The notes below the pieces were generated by a model, which saw only the letters and a program-made list of their open reading frames with translations, was not told where the DNA came from and ran no database searches. DNA of 52,279 nt, from assembly GCA_037969565.1 (NCBI GenBank), contig JBBKXQ010000172.1:1-52279 (forward strand), in the 5' to 3' direction. Shown in pieces: positions 1 through 8,672 of the stretch. Source of the stretch: SZUA-35 sp037969565. GTDB lineage: Bacteria > Actinomycetota > Acidimicrobiia > Acidimicrobiales > SZUA-35. Both the position numbers and the translations under genes were made by a program. The first letter of the stretch is position 1; every line of letters begins with the position of its first letter.

Positions 1-40
1 ACCCAAGACCCAAGACCGCGGCCAACGATTCAGCCCACCC

Positions 41-160
41 TCCCGATCTGGCACCGAAATTCTTGCGAGGAGCAACAGATCTCGGTGCCAGATCGAAACT
101 TCTGGTGGTTTGGCACCGAAATGCGGGAGCAGAGCGACAGATTTCGGTGCCAGATCGGGA
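41..160. repeat. Inverted-repeat cluster forming two tandem hairpins
   Basis: Four copies of a GGCACCGAAA-type module alternate in orientation at 43-60, 77-94, 111-122 and 141-158. The outer copies, 41-60 and 141-160, are perfect 20-base reverse complements. Copies 1 and 2 can pair around an 18-base loop, as can copies 3 and 4, and the two loops resemble each other (both end in GAGCxACAG). This looks like a duplicated palindromic element of REP type. It lies just beyond the 3' end of the CAP-domain gene, so it could also act in transcript ending or stability. The repeats are seen directly; the role is inferred. Confidence 0.75.
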
Positions 161-190
161 CTTTGGCGCGGGACTTTGGCGCGGGACCCC
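156..190. repeat. 13-base tandem direct repeat
   Basis: The unit CGGGACTTTGGCG occurs at 156-168 and again, identical, at 169-181. A partial third copy (CGGGAC) follows and ends at the stop codon of the CAP-domain gene. Together with a 7-base duplication at the left edge (ACCCAAG at 1-14), it makes the whole 1-189 stretch repetitive and non-coding. I see no gene in it. Confidence 0.7.
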
Positions 191-1800
191 TAGCGATTGA
201 GGTATTCGTCACTCGCGGCGAGATTGGCGGCGAGGGCGATGTCGTCACCGTCGAGCAACACTTCGGCCCAGAAATCGTGGCCGGCCGAGTCGGGGGCACG
301 ATCGAGGAGGTCCACGAAGAGCGATTCGACTCGGGCCAATCGGCTTTCTTTCGACTGGTAGAAGGTCGACGCAACGTTGGCCGATCCGACGATTTCCACC
401 TGACTCAGCCAGTAGCCGATACCTGGCCCATCGGGGTTCCGGTAGAGCAATTCGGCGTAGAGATCCCTGAGCCAGGCCTCGTGGCTGTTGCCCTCGTTCG
501 CGATGTATTCGGGGCTGCCGTAGAACTGACCGGCGATCGCCGCAACAGGCACGCCACTGCGGAGCTGCTTCACCCAATACGCCTTGCCGGCACCTTCGGC
601 GGGACGTCCCAGGGTGTCGATGTACATCTCGTCCACGATGTGCGCCGACCATTCTTCACTGCCGGCGAGAGCCAGCACGAAGTCGTAGCGGCTCATCCCG
701 CCGTTCAGCGCACCATTCCAATAGTCGGATTCGGACGGAGTGGCGTTGCGGCCGAGGAAGTCGGTGTAGGCGTCGTTGACGAAGTCGGTGTAGTCAACCG
801 AAATCCGATTCACCGGCTGTTCACCGATGATTGTCACGTCGTAGCTGAAGGATTTGGTCGAACCGTTCACCACCGCACCGTTGACGGTCACACGGTAGGT
901 GGTGTCGAGAATGACCGTGGGCTCGATGCCGCTCGGCTGCCAAACAAGGATGGCGAAGGGGGCGCCGCCAGTGCTGTTCCTGAAGTCGATCCTGGTGTCG
1001 ATGGGCGTCCGCGAACCATCGGGGCCGACCTTTTCCATCACCACCGACGCCGATGCGAGATTGGCGCCTCGAAGGCTGAAGGACCAGCGAGGAAAGACCA
1101 CATCAGAAGGAACGAAGCCACGAGGCGGCCAGGCGACGAACCCGTCGCTTTCCCGCAGGGCGGGCTGGGACCCGAACACATTGTCGAAGACCCACAAATC
1201 GTTCGATGCCCACTCACCGGCGCTGTTCGGGATGTCTCCCGTTCCCATCTGTCGGGCCGTCGGGTGCAGGATCCAGTTCCGGTGGCCGACGCTGACGTTG
1301 CCCGCTCCTGGGTCGTACATGTAGCCCGTGATTGCGTCAGGTCCGGTTTTGCCGAGATAGAGGTTCGACGAACTCGCGGCGCTGGCCCCGCTGGCAGTGA
1401 AGCAGCCGAAGGAGCCGTCCGGCGTGTGCGAGAGCTTCCCGCTCACGCTCATCATCAGCGCCGATTGCTGGGCCTTCGCCGAGTACGAGGTGTTCTCCGT
1501 GATTCCGGTGGGGACACCGGCCATACCCCGGAACCAGTTGATCCGGGCGAAGATCGCGTCCCGGTAGGCCTGCGAGGTGCTGCCCGCATTGCACGACGCG
1601 CGATCGCCGGTCCAGCCACTGGCCGGGAGCGGCTTGCCGAACTCGGCGTCGTAGCTCCGAAGTACCGCATCTCGCTTGGTGGTGTCGTCCCAACCAGCGT
1701 TCTGGGCGTCGACGGGAGCGGCGGGAACGGTGACACCCACGAGGGTGGCCGCGGTCATCAGGCAAGTGAGCAGGACTCGTTGTGGAAGGGTCGACAGCAT
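190..1800 (-). CDS. Secreted CAP-domain protein with four DUF4214 repeats
   Basis: This is a predicted exported protein of about 536 residues. A signal peptide covers roughly residues 1-33, with likely cleavage after VDA. A CAP/SCP-like domain follows at about 75-185, with the histidine-bearing pieces KLSHTPDG and GHRNWILHP and two cysteines (about 70 and 133) that could pair. After a linker, four DUF4214-type units start near 340, 388, 443 and 490, each with a pattern like Y-x-D-x-LGR-x-P followed by a YW or FW. CAP domains bind lipids or act as proteases in different families; DUF4214 occurs in surface and secreted proteins, and its function is unclear. The start is ATG 1800; a GTG lies directly before it at 1803. 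It is the last gene on its strand after nusB, 51 bases downstream, and may be expressed separately. Confidence 0.8.
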   Translation of the reverse strand: MLSTLPQRVLLTCLMTAATLVGVTVPAAPVDAQNAGWDDTTKRDAVLRSYDAEFGKPLPASGWTGDRASCNAGSTSQAYRDAIFARINWFRGMAGVPTGITENTSYSAKAQQSALMMSVSGKLSHTPDGSFGCFTASGASAASSSNLYLGKTGPDAITGYMYDPGAGNVSVGHRNWILHPTARQMGTGDIPNSAGEWASNDLWVFDNVFGSQPALRESDGFVAWPPRGFVPSDVVFPRWSFSLRGANLASASVVMEKVGPDGSRTPIDTRIDFRNSTGGAPFAILVWQPSGIEPTVILDTTYRVTVNGAVVNGSTKSFSYDVTIIGEQPVNRISVDYTDFVNDAYTDFLGRNATPSESDYWNGALNGGMSRYDFVLALAGSEEWSAHIVDEMYIDTLGRPAEGAGKAYWVKQLRSGVPVAAIAGQFYGSPEYIANEGNSHEAWLRDLYAELLYRNPDGPGIGYWLSQVEIVGSANVASTFYQSKESRLARVESLFVDLLDRAPDSAGHDFWAEVLLDGDDIALAANLAASDEYLNR

Positions 1801-1851
1801 CACGAGAAGATGTCGACATCGCGAGAGGGGGCTCTTGATAAGCCGTTCGGC

Positions 1852-2250
1852 CTATCTCAGATCATCCTTGAGCGCAGACAGCACCCCGTTGACGAAACGA
1901 CTCGATTCTTCGGTGCTGTAGCGGGAGGCCAGGTCGACCGCTTCGGCCAGGACGACATTCGTTGGTGTCTTCGTGGTCATGAGCTCGACCACGGCGAGGC
2001 GGAGCAGGAGCTGGTCGAGCACCGGAAGTCGCTCATGGGTCCAGCCTCGCAAGCGGGCTCGGACGCGTTCATCGGCCTCCTCACGATGGGTTTCGGCCGC
2101 TCGCAGCAAGCTCTCGGTGAAGGGATCGGGCGGGAGCGTCAGCGTGGCCAACAGCTCGTCGACCGACATTCCGCGCTGCTCGATCTCGTAGGCGAGTTCA
2201 ATGGCTCGTTCTCGGGCCTCTCGGCGAAGGGCAATCCGCCCGCTAGGCAC
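1852..2250 (-). CDS. nusB: Transcription antitermination factor NusB
   Basis: NusB pairs with NusE (S10) and binds boxA RNA in rRNA antitermination complexes. The protein is 132 residues, the usual family length. It is all-helical in character, with the family stretch LLLRLAVVEL and the C-terminal pattern NVVLAEAVDLASRYSTEES followed by FVNGVLS. The start is GTG 2250, which overlaps the efp stop by 8 bases; the frame is open further upstream, but that part is antisense or shadow to efp. The efp-nusB order after pepQ matches the mycobacterial arrangement. Close coupling suggests co-translation with efp. Confidence 0.93.
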   Translation of the reverse strand: MPSGRIALRREARERAIELAYEIEQRGMSVDELLATLTLPPDPFTESLLRAAETHREEADERVRARLRGWTHERLPVLDQLLLRLAVVELMTTKTPTNVVLAEAVDLASRYSTEESSRFVNGVLSALKDDLR

Positions 2251-2803
2251 GAGTGAGGTACTCGCCGCTGCGAGTATCGACCTTGATCTTCGAACCCTGC
2301 TCGACGAAAAGGGGAACCTGGACGACCAGGCCAGTTTCGAGGGTGGCCGGCTTGCGAGCACCGGACACGCGATCGCCCTGCACTCCGGGCTCGGTTTCGG
2401 CGACCGTGAGTTCGACGGCGGCGGGAAGATCGGTGCCGATGACCTCATCACCGAACTTGAGCAGCGTGACCATCGAGTTCTCGATGATGTAGTTGGCGGC
2501 GTCGCCCATGGCGACTTCGGACACCGTCGACTGCTCGAAGCTCTCGTTGTCCATGACGACATAGTCGCTGCCGTCGCGGTAGAGGAACTGCTGCTCACGC
2601 TTCTCGATGAAGGCCCGTTCGATCTTTTCACCGGCCCGGAACGTGCGGTCGACGACGGCTCCGGTACGTGCGTTCTTGAGCGTGGTTCGAACGAACGCTC
2701 CTCCTTTACCCGGCTTCACGTGCTGGAAACTGACGATCTGCATGAGGGTGCCCTCGAGCTCGATCGTCATGCCGTTCTTCAGGTCATTGGAGGAGAAACT
2801 CAT
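2243..2803 (-). CDS. efp: Translation elongation factor P
   Basis: EF-P binds ribosomes stalled at polyproline stretches and stimulates peptide bond formation. The protein is 186 residues with three beta-barrel domains, as is usual. The domain I tip loop reads KPGKGGAF with Lys33 at the apex, the position that is modified in many bacteria. No EpmA or EpmB type modification gene is visible in the window. The C-terminal GEYLTRA ending is typical. The start is ATG 2803 (MSFSSNDL); an upstream in-frame start would run into pepQ. Its ATG shares four bases (ATGA) with the pepQ stop, and its stop overlaps nusB. Confidence 0.97.
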   Translation of the reverse strand: MSFSSNDLKNGMTIELEGTLMQIVSFQHVKPGKGGAFVRTTLKNARTGAVVDRTFRAGEKIERAFIEKREQQFLYRDGSDYVVMDNESFEQSTVSEVAMGDAANYIIENSMVTLLKFGDEVIGTDLPAAVELTVAETEPGVQGDRVSGARKPATLETGLVVQVPLFVEQGSKIKVDTRSGEYLTRA

Positions 2804-3891
2804 GTTGGGACGAGGCCTTTGGGGCAAAGGGTGATCGGAACACACCCGGTGGAGGTGACCACGACCGAATCCTCCACCCGCACTCCGCCGAAGCCGGGGA
2901 GGTAGGCGCCAGGTTCAACGGTGACCACGAGATCGGCCCGGAGGATACCCACGGACTGACGGGACAAGATGGGTTGCTCATGGATCTCGAGCCCGATTCC
3001 ATGTCCGGTGCCATGGACAAAGGCCTCTCCGAGGCCTTCCCGGTCGAGAACTTCGCGGCAGGCAGTATCGATCGCGACCTGCTCCACCCCGTCTCGAACG
3101 GCGGCAACACCGGCCGCTTGGGAGGCCGCAACGGCGTGATAGATCCGATCCTGCTCGGGGGTGGGACGGCCTCCGCAGACGACGGTTCTGGTCATGTCGC
3201 TCCCGTATCCGTCGATCGATGCCCCGAAATCGATCACGACGAGATCGCCGCGGGTCAGCACATGGCCGGACGGTTGGTGATGGGGCCTGGAACTGTTGAC
3301 GCCGGCGGCAACGATGGTGTCGAAGCTGATCCCGTCAGCCCCCAATTCGAGCATGCGGGTATCGAGTTGGCGGGCAACGTGACGTTCACTCATACCCCCA
3401 GCCAGAACTCGGGGCAGCAGGTCACCCAAGGCCTGATCGGCGATCTCGGCCGCAGTTCGGAGTCGATCCCGCTCGCCCGGATCCTTGAGTTCGCGGGCCC
3501 GATCGATGAGTGATCCGACCGGGCGGAAGTCGACGGTGGGGAACGTGTTCAACAGGGTGGTGTGCTGGGCCATCGTGAGGTGATGCGACTCGACCCCCAC
3601 CGTTGGGAGGCTGTTGATCAGATCGGTGATCGGCTCCCACGGCTGGCGTGAGATCATGATCTCGGGGTCGACACCGGCGGCGGCAGCTTCGGATCGGGCT
3701 TGTTCGTCGTAGCGTCCGTCGGTGACCAGGATCCAACGATCAGCGGTGATGGCCAGCGTGCCGTTGGAACCGGTGAAGCCGGTGAGCCAACGGATGTTGA
3801 CGGGCTTGGTGACCAGGAGTCCGGCGACGTCGTTCTCGACCAGTTTCGCCCGGACATCGATGAGCCGCCGAGCCACCAGCATCGGAATCAT
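2800..3891 (-). CDS. pepQ: M24 family Xaa-Pro peptidase
   Basis: A cytosolic metallopeptidase expected to cleave peptides at proline. The N-terminal creatinase-like domain (about 1-130) contains the WLTGFTGSNG stretch. The C-terminal pita-bread domain carries all five metal ligands: Asp221 (VIDFGAS), Asp232 (SDMTRT), His297 (GTGHGIG), Glu326 (TVEPGAY) and Glu340 (VRVEDSV). The 363-residue length is normal. ATG 3891 overlaps the aroB stop by four bases (ATGA); a second ATG lies at 3882. It sits between aroB and efp, as in mycobacteria. Whether it acts as an aminopeptidase P or a prolidase cannot be told from sequence alone. Confidence 0.93.
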   Translation of the reverse strand: MIPMLVARRLIDVRAKLVENDVAGLLVTKPVNIRWLTGFTGSNGTLAITADRWILVTDGRYDEQARSEAAAAGVDPEIMISRQPWEPITDLINSLPTVGVESHHLTMAQHTTLLNTFPTVDFRPVGSLIDRARELKDPGERDRLRTAAEIADQALGDLLPRVLAGGMSERHVARQLDTRMLELGADGISFDTIVAAGVNSSRPHHQPSGHVLTRGDLVVIDFGASIDGYGSDMTRTVVCGGRPTPEQDRIYHAVAASQAAGVAAVRDGVEQVAIDTACREVLDREGLGEAFVHGTGHGIGLEIHEQPILSRQSVGILRADLVVTVEPGAYLPGFGGVRVEDSVVVTSTGCVPITLCPKGLVPT

Positions 3892-4904
3892 CGGCAGGCC
3901 TCCAGCGCGTCGATCAGCAGTTGGCGATCGTCGATTCGGACGACCTCGACTCCGTTCACGCCATCGAGAACGAAGGTGGTTCCGTCGAGCGCCTTCTTGT
4001 CCCGGGCGAACAGCCCCAGAATTTCGTCCTGATTGGTTCCGGCCGGCACGGTGATGGGGAGTTGGTAGGTCTCGACGACTCGGCGATGTTCGTCGACTCG
4101 TTGCTGGTCGATACGACCCAACCGGAGCGCCACCTCGGCCGCATACACGAGACCGATGGCGACGGCTTCTCCGTGCCGGAGTTCGAATGTGCCCGCCGCT
4201 TCCAGCGCATGGCCGAGCGTGTGTCCATAGTTCAAGATGGCCCGACGACCGCCCTCACGTTCGTCGGCCGCCACGACATCGGCCTTGATGCGGACGCAGG
4301 CGGCAACTCGTTCGGGCAGATCGAGTTCGTCGAGCCGCCCGCCGCCGAGAAAGTGATATTTCGCCAGTTCGCCGAGCCCAGCCCGAAATTCTCGGGGCGG
4401 AAGGGTTTCGAGCACTTCGGTGTCGCAGAGCACAGCCGACGGTTGCCAGAACGACCCAACGAGATTCTTGCCTTCGGGGAGGTTGACTCCGCACTTACCC
4501 CCGATGGCGGCATCGATCTGGCCCAGCAGGGTGGTGGCCACGTGGATGACGGGAATCCCTCGGTGGTAAACCGATGCGAGGAATCCTCCGAGGTCGGTGA
4601 CGACTCCTCCCCCGACCGACACGACCACATCACCGCGCGTGACTCCCCATTGCGCGAGCTGGGAAGCGAGGTCGGCGATCACATCGAGGCGCTTGGCCTG
4701 TTCGCCGTTCTCCACCGTGAACACCCGGTGCTCGATACCCGGATCGACCTCGATCCCGATTCCCTCCTGCGTGATGACCGCAGCCCGTTTTGCCTGCTCA
4801 GGCATGACGTCAGCCAGTTCGTGACGGGCGCCATGGCCGATCATCACGGGGTACTTGCGGTCGTCGGGGAGGTGAACTTCTTCCAGGATCAGCGCAGGAT
4901 TCAC
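3888..4904 (-). CDS. aroB: 3-dehydroquinate synthase
   Basis: Second step of the shikimate pathway: converts DAHP to 3-dehydroquinate using NAD and a divalent metal. The NAD-binding part has GGGVVTDLGGFLAS (about 98-111), followed by TLLGQIDAAIGGKCGVN. The metal ligands are visible as Glu179 (GLGELAKY), His228 (NYGHTLGH) and His244 (RHGEAVAIG). The protein has 338 residues, slightly shorter than most at the N-terminus. It ends in a four-base overlap with pepQ and starts nine bases after the prepilin peptidase. aroE lies three genes upstream in the same orientation, so two shikimate steps share this gene run. Confidence 0.96.
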   Translation of the reverse strand: MNPALILEEVHLPDDRKYPVMIGHGARHELADVMPEQAKRAAVITQEGIGIEVDPGIEHRVFTVENGEQAKRLDVIADLASQLAQWGVTRGDVVVSVGGGVVTDLGGFLASVYHRGIPVIHVATTLLGQIDAAIGGKCGVNLPEGKNLVGSFWQPSAVLCDTEVLETLPPREFRAGLGELAKYHFLGGGRLDELDLPERVAACVRIKADVVAADEREGGRRAILNYGHTLGHALEAAGTFELRHGEAVAIGLVYAAEVALRLGRIDQQRVDEHRRVVETYQLPITVPAGTNQDEILGLFARDKKALDGTTFVLDGVNGVEVVRIDDRQLLIDALEACR

Positions 4905-4913
4905 ACCGGAAAT

Positions 4914-5693
4914 CTAGGTGACTGCGATGAGAATCACCGCGCCGACGATCAGGAAGGGTCCGAGCGGAACCTCGCCCGGGATCCACTCCTCGGGTTGATC
5001 GGCGAATCGTTCGGCCGGTTGGCCGTTGGCCCAACGGCGAAGGACGAGCCCGACAACGCCCCCCAACAGCATGCCGACGACCAGTGCGTTGAGCGTGAGA
5101 CTGATCCCATCGAGCACGTCCTCGCCGAGCCAGCCGACGAAGAGACCGATGCTGGGAGCCAATTTCACATCGCCGAGACCGAGGCCAGGCGGGTAGATGA
5201 GATGGAAGACGAGGAAGAAGATGCCGGCAAACAGTCCCGCCCCGATTGCGGGCCAGATGGCGTCTTCCCGGCCGACCAAGCCGCCCAGGATCAGCACCGA
5301 GCCAAGGGCCAACACGAACGTGGACTTGGTCAACTCGTTGACAAGGAGGTGGTGTTCCCAGTCGGTGATGGCCATGACGACGAACAGCGCGAACAGCGCC
5401 AAGTAGGGCCAGAGTTGCCACGTCCACCCGAAACGATTGGCGGCAACGGCAAACAACACGGCGGTCATCACGTCGGTCACGGCATACCGCCACCGCGAAT
5501 GGCCTGGATCAGTCGGACATCGAACGAACCAGGAACGGACGGGGATGATGGACGCCGAACCCAAGTTGCTTCCACAAACGGGGCAACGGTGGTTCATTTC
5601 GAGCGATTCACGCTCGATGATTCGATCGACGACGATGCCGAGGAATGGACCCACCAGGAGTCCGACGACGGCAAACGCCAACACGAGGGCCAA
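4914..5693 (-). CDS. Prepilin peptidase (A24 family)
   Basis: A membrane aspartyl protease that processes type IV pilin-like signal peptides. It has about 259 residues with several hydrophobic segments. The catalytic aspartates are Asp111 (ITDWEHHLL) and Asp175 in the family motif GLGLGDVKLA. The N-terminal cytosolic zinc loop is incomplete: Cys37, Cys40 and Cys59 are present, but the expected fourth cysteine is Asp62 (RCPTDPG). The start appears to be TTG 5693, two bases after the DUF4388 gene; GTG 5684 is an alternative. No pilin or secretion ATPase gene lies in the window, so its substrate is unknown. Confidence 0.9.
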   Translation of the reverse strand: MALVLAFAVVGLLVGPFLGIVVDRIIERESLEMNHRCPVCGSNLGSASIIPVRSWFVRCPTDPGHSRWRYAVTDVMTAVLFAVAANRFGWTWQLWPYLALFALFVVMAITDWEHHLLVNELTKSTFVLALGSVLILGGLVGREDAIWPAIGAGLFAGIFFLVFHLIYPPGLGLGDVKLAPSIGLFVGWLGEDVLDGISLTLNALVVGMLLGGVVGLVLRRWANGQPAERFADQPEEWIPGEVPLGPFLIVGAVILIAVT

Positions 5694-5695
5694 GA

Positions 5696-6580
5696 TCAGC
5701 CGTTGCTCTTGAGGTAGCGCATGAGCAGCGATCCGTTCTCGCCGTCATCCTCGCCGACTTCGACTTCGACGACGGATTCGGATTCGGATTCGAAGGCAAC
5801 GACCTCGTCGTCGTCGGGCATGACCGACTCGAACGCAGCGATCTCGGCTTCGACGTCGCTGGCCCGACGGGTGGGAAGGCTTTCCGGCATGGCGTTCATG
5901 AGCACGGGCGCCGAATCATCGATCACACCGGACGCGTCGACCAATGATGCCTCGTCGTCGAACGTGGGAAGCGCCGGGATCGGCGGGGCTGCAGGCATGG
6001 CTGAGGACCGCGACGGAAGCTCGCTGGCCGGAGCAAAGTCAGGAGCGACCAGCGACACCAGACCCCGCTCGACCAGATCCTTGATCCGGCGGGATCCATC
6101 GACTTCACCGAGACCGAGACGACCACTGATGGCACCGACGGTCTTGCCTTCGCCCACCATCACGATGGCACCCCATTCGGCCGCATCGATGGTGACCTGA
6201 GGCACGCCGAGGTCGCCGGCCAACATCACCAAATGGTGCATCGACGGCACGACGGCCTCGATGGCTTTCCATTCACCGAGTCGAACATGGGCCGCTTCGA
6301 GAACGATCGAGAGCTGTTCGGAGTCCGAGCCTGCGACGTCATCACTGGCATCGAAGACGAACGAGCCCGATTCGAATCGGAGAAGCTCGAAGATGGCATC
6401 GGAGATGCCGTTGTCACCGGATGCCAGCTCGGCCGAGCCCGCAACGAGGGCTCCCGATCGAAGGTTGAGCGATCCGGATCCGCGATCTCCGCTGATCTTC
6501 AAAACGCCCGTTTTCTTGGCACCCGACAACAGTCCGAGTACTTCGTCGAGCGAGAAAACATCGAGAGTTCCTTGCAACAT
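5696..6580 (-). CDS. DUF4388 (PATAN-like) domain protein
   Basis: A soluble protein of 294 residues. The first 100 or so residues match the DUF4388/PATAN pattern (LQGTLDVFSLDEVLGLLSG, then TGVLKISG and the paired phrase GALVAGSA). The middle part looks like a small helical domain with a possible winged-helix end (about 110-190). The C-terminal third is acidic and low in complexity, with runs such as ESESESVVEVEVGEDDGE. DUF4388 domains are found in signalling proteins, including some linked to motility, but the biochemical role is not settled. The start is ATG 6580, preceded by AAAAGGTGG. It directly precedes the prepilin peptidase, which hints at a shared surface-appendage role (inference). 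Confidence 0.8.
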   Translation of the reverse strand: MLQGTLDVFSLDEVLGLLSGAKKTGVLKISGDRGSGSLNLRSGALVAGSAELASGDNGISDAIFELLRFESGSFVFDASDDVAGSDSEQLSIVLEAAHVRLGEWKAIEAVVPSMHHLVMLAGDLGVPQVTIDAAEWGAIVMVGEGKTVGAISGRLGLGEVDGSRRIKDLVERGLVSLVAPDFAPASELPSRSSAMPAAPPIPALPTFDDEASLVDASGVIDDSAPVLMNAMPESLPTRRASDVEAEIAAFESVMPDDDEVVAFESESESVVEVEVGEDDGENGSLLMRYLKSNG

Positions 6581-6653
6581 GGTCTGGCCACCTTTTCTGT
6601 GCCGGGAGTGCCTACCAATGCACAATCGGAACGAGTGGGCAGATGTTGAGGAA

Positions 6654-7481
6654 TCACGATCGGCGAACGGCGTCGAGCATGACCTCGATGGGAGCCGGCT
6701 GCCCCGTCCAGTGTTCGAACGCCACGGCAGCCTGGTGGACGAGCATGCCGAGGCCTCCGATGGTGGCAGCCCCACGGGCCTCAGCCTCGACGAGAAGTGG
6801 GGTGCGCTCGGGTTGATAGACGATGTCGGCGACGAGGTGGTGAGGTTGGATGAATTCCGCCGGGAACGGCAATTGGTCGGGCGCCGGTCCGCCGGCCATA
6901 CCCACCGATGTGGCGTTGACGATGATGTCGGCGGCTGCAAGATCCGTCACCTCGGCAACGGAAACCGATGGATGGATGGCGGCTGCTCGTTCCGCCCCGG
7001 CAGGGGTTCTGTTGATGACCAGGACGCGAGCGGCACCGTTGCGGGCAGCAGCATCAATGATGCTCCTGGCGGCTCCCCCGGCTCCGACCACGGCGATCGT
7101 GGCGCCATCGAGCGAAAAGCCGGCCTCGGCTTCGAGTGAGCGGATGAAGCCGAGTCCATCGGTGTTGTCTCCGACGAGCACGTCGCCGTCGCGATAGACG
7201 CAGTTGCATGCGCCCAGCGCTTCCACCGCCGGTGTGCGACGATCGACGGCTGCCGCAACATCGGCCTTGTGCGGCATCGTGACCGACAGCCCATCGATGC
7301 CGAGGGTGCGCATTGCGGCGACAGCAGCGGCGCCCCGGCCAGCCGAAACCGGAAGCGCCAGGTAGACCCAATCGAGGCCCAGGTGTCGGAAGGCCGCATT
7401 GTGTATCTGGGGCGACCGTGAATGTCGAACCGGGTCACCGATGACGGCGGCGATCCGGGTGATGCCCGAAATGTCGATCAC
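6654..7481 (-). CDS. aroE: Shikimate dehydrogenase
   Basis: Reduces 3-dehydroshikimate to shikimate with NADPH. The N-terminal substrate domain has GDPVRHSRSPQIHN and the catalytic lysine in VTMPHKADV; NTDGLGF supplies the conserved Asp. The nucleotide-binding motif GAGGAARS lies near residue 135, followed by NRTP, the usual NADPH-selecting region. The length of 275 is typical. The start is GTG 7481, six bases after the mltG stop. A 73-base gap to the DUF4388 gene holds only that gene's ribosome site as far as I can see. Confidence 0.95.
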   Translation of the reverse strand: MIDISGITRIAAVIGDPVRHSRSPQIHNAAFRHLGLDWVYLALPVSAGRGAAAVAAMRTLGIDGLSVTMPHKADVAAAVDRRTPAVEALGACNCVYRDGDVLVGDNTDGLGFIRSLEAEAGFSLDGATIAVVGAGGAARSIIDAAARNGAARVLVINRTPAGAERAAAIHPSVSVAEVTDLAAADIIVNATSVGMAGGPAPDQLPFPAEFIQPHHLVADIVYQPERTPLLVEAEARGAATIGGLGMLVHQAAVAFEHWTGQPAPIEVMLDAVRRS

Positions 7482-7487
7482 GGTTGA

Positions 7488-8672
7488 TCAGCCGCAGCCG
7501 AGGCCGAGTTCGGTACAGATCGCTTTGGCTGCCAAGAACTCTTCGTTGGTCTCGGCGAAGGTGTGGGTGCCGTTCGGGTCGGTGAGCACGTAGAAGAGGA
7601 AGTCGGATTCGGCCGGTTCGATCGCCGCCTCGAGGGACGCTCGACCAGGTGAATTGATCGGTGTCGGCGGCAAACCGATACGTCCCCGGCAGGCGTAAGG
7701 ATTCTCGGTGTCTTCGAGAACCGACTTCGTGAGCGCGGCCGGGTCTCGGGTGTTCTGGCCGTAGAGGCAGGTGGCGTCGATTCCCAGCGGGATGCGCTCA
7801 CGAAGCCGGTTGTAGATCACCGAGGCGACGAGTGGGCGTTCCTCGGCAACTCGGGTTTCGGCCTCGATCAGCGACGCAACGATGACGACCTCGTAGGCCG
7901 AGAGGTTGAGCAGATTTTCCGATGCCCCGAACCCGAGCTCGCCGGTGGTCTCGCTGAATTCATCGGACATCTTCTGGAGAATTTCGGCTGGTGTCGCTTC
8001 GGCGTTGACCTCGTAGGTGTCGGGGAAAAGCAACCCTTCCCAGCTGGCGACACCGTCGGGGCGATAACGAGGGTTGAGCTGTTGGCCGTCCAAAACGGCT
8101 TGGAGTTCGGCCTCGCTGACCTCGAGCTGAGCCGCAATCGAGGGAATGATCTCACTGACCCACAGCCCCTCTCGGACCTGGAACCGGGCAAAGATCTGGG
8201 GTTTGGGTCCGAGGTTGAGAACGTCGATGGCTTCTTGAGCCGAGGAGTTCACGGGAATCTGGTACTCCCCCGCCTGGAAGTTCTCCTCACCCTTCCAGCG
8301 GGCGTAATAGCGGAAGAACGTGCTGTTCGGTACGACCTCGAGATCTTGGAGGATCTGGCCGATCGCCGCCGTTGTGGCCCCTGACGGCACGATCACCTCG
8401 ACGGCTTCGCCCGGTTCACCCGCCGGATCGAGCTGCCGTTCGAACCAGCCTCGCGCTCCCTGATAGCCCACGTAGGCCACGAAGGCGATCAGCACGACGG
8501 CCAGCAGAGCTCGGACTATTCGCACCCAGGTGGGCAGAACCCGCACGTAGTTGGCGTCTTCCTCCCACTCCAGCGGTGAGAGCTCGGCTTGCAGACGCGA
8601 CTCCTCGGCCTCGGTGTCGCGATGGGGATGGTTGCCGATCGGAGGTTTGCCGTCTTGGTCGAAGAACGTCAC
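7488..8672 (-). CDS. mltG: Endolytic peptidoglycan transglycosylase MltG
   Basis: Cleaves nascent glycan strands and is thought to set their length. The 394-residue protein has a cytosolic N-terminus of about 48 residues, one membrane segment (about 49-70), a LysM-like region and a YceG catalytic domain. Key motifs are WEGLLFPDTY (211-220) and the catalytic glutamate, probably Glu270 in SLIEAET, then SVIYNRL and the CLYG stretch. The start is GTG 8672, which overlaps the ruvX stop by four bases. The alaS-ruvX-mltG-aroE order is the standard actinobacterial one. Confidence 0.95.
   Translation of the reverse strand: MTFFDQDGKPPIGNHPHRDTEAEESRLQAELSPLEWEEDANYVRVLPTWVRIVRALLAVVLIAFVAYVGYQGARGWFERQLDPAGEPGEAVEVIVPSGATTAAIGQILQDLEVVPNSTFFRYYARWKGEENFQAGEYQIPVNSSAQEAIDVLNLGPKPQIFARFQVREGLWVSEIIPSIAAQLEVSEAELQAVLDGQQLNPRYRPDGVASWEGLLFPDTYEVNAEATPAEILQKMSDEFSETTGELGFGASENLLNLSAYEVVIVASLIEAETRVAEERPLVASVIYNRLRERIPLGIDATCLYGQNTRDPAALTKSVLEDTENPYACRGRIGLPPTPINSPGRASLEAAIEPAESDFLFYVLTDPNGTHTFAETNEEFLAAKAICTELGLGCG

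Noticed and set aside
41..160. CRISPR array
   Set aside because: Repeats alternate in orientation and have no regular spacers; a palindromic element explains them better.
85..2256. 723-residue plus-strand open frame
   Set aside because: Antisense to the CAP-domain gene and nusB; no family motif or plausible start.
3921..5717. 598-residue plus-strand open frame
   Set aside because: Antisense to aroB and the prepilin peptidase, which carry intact active sites.
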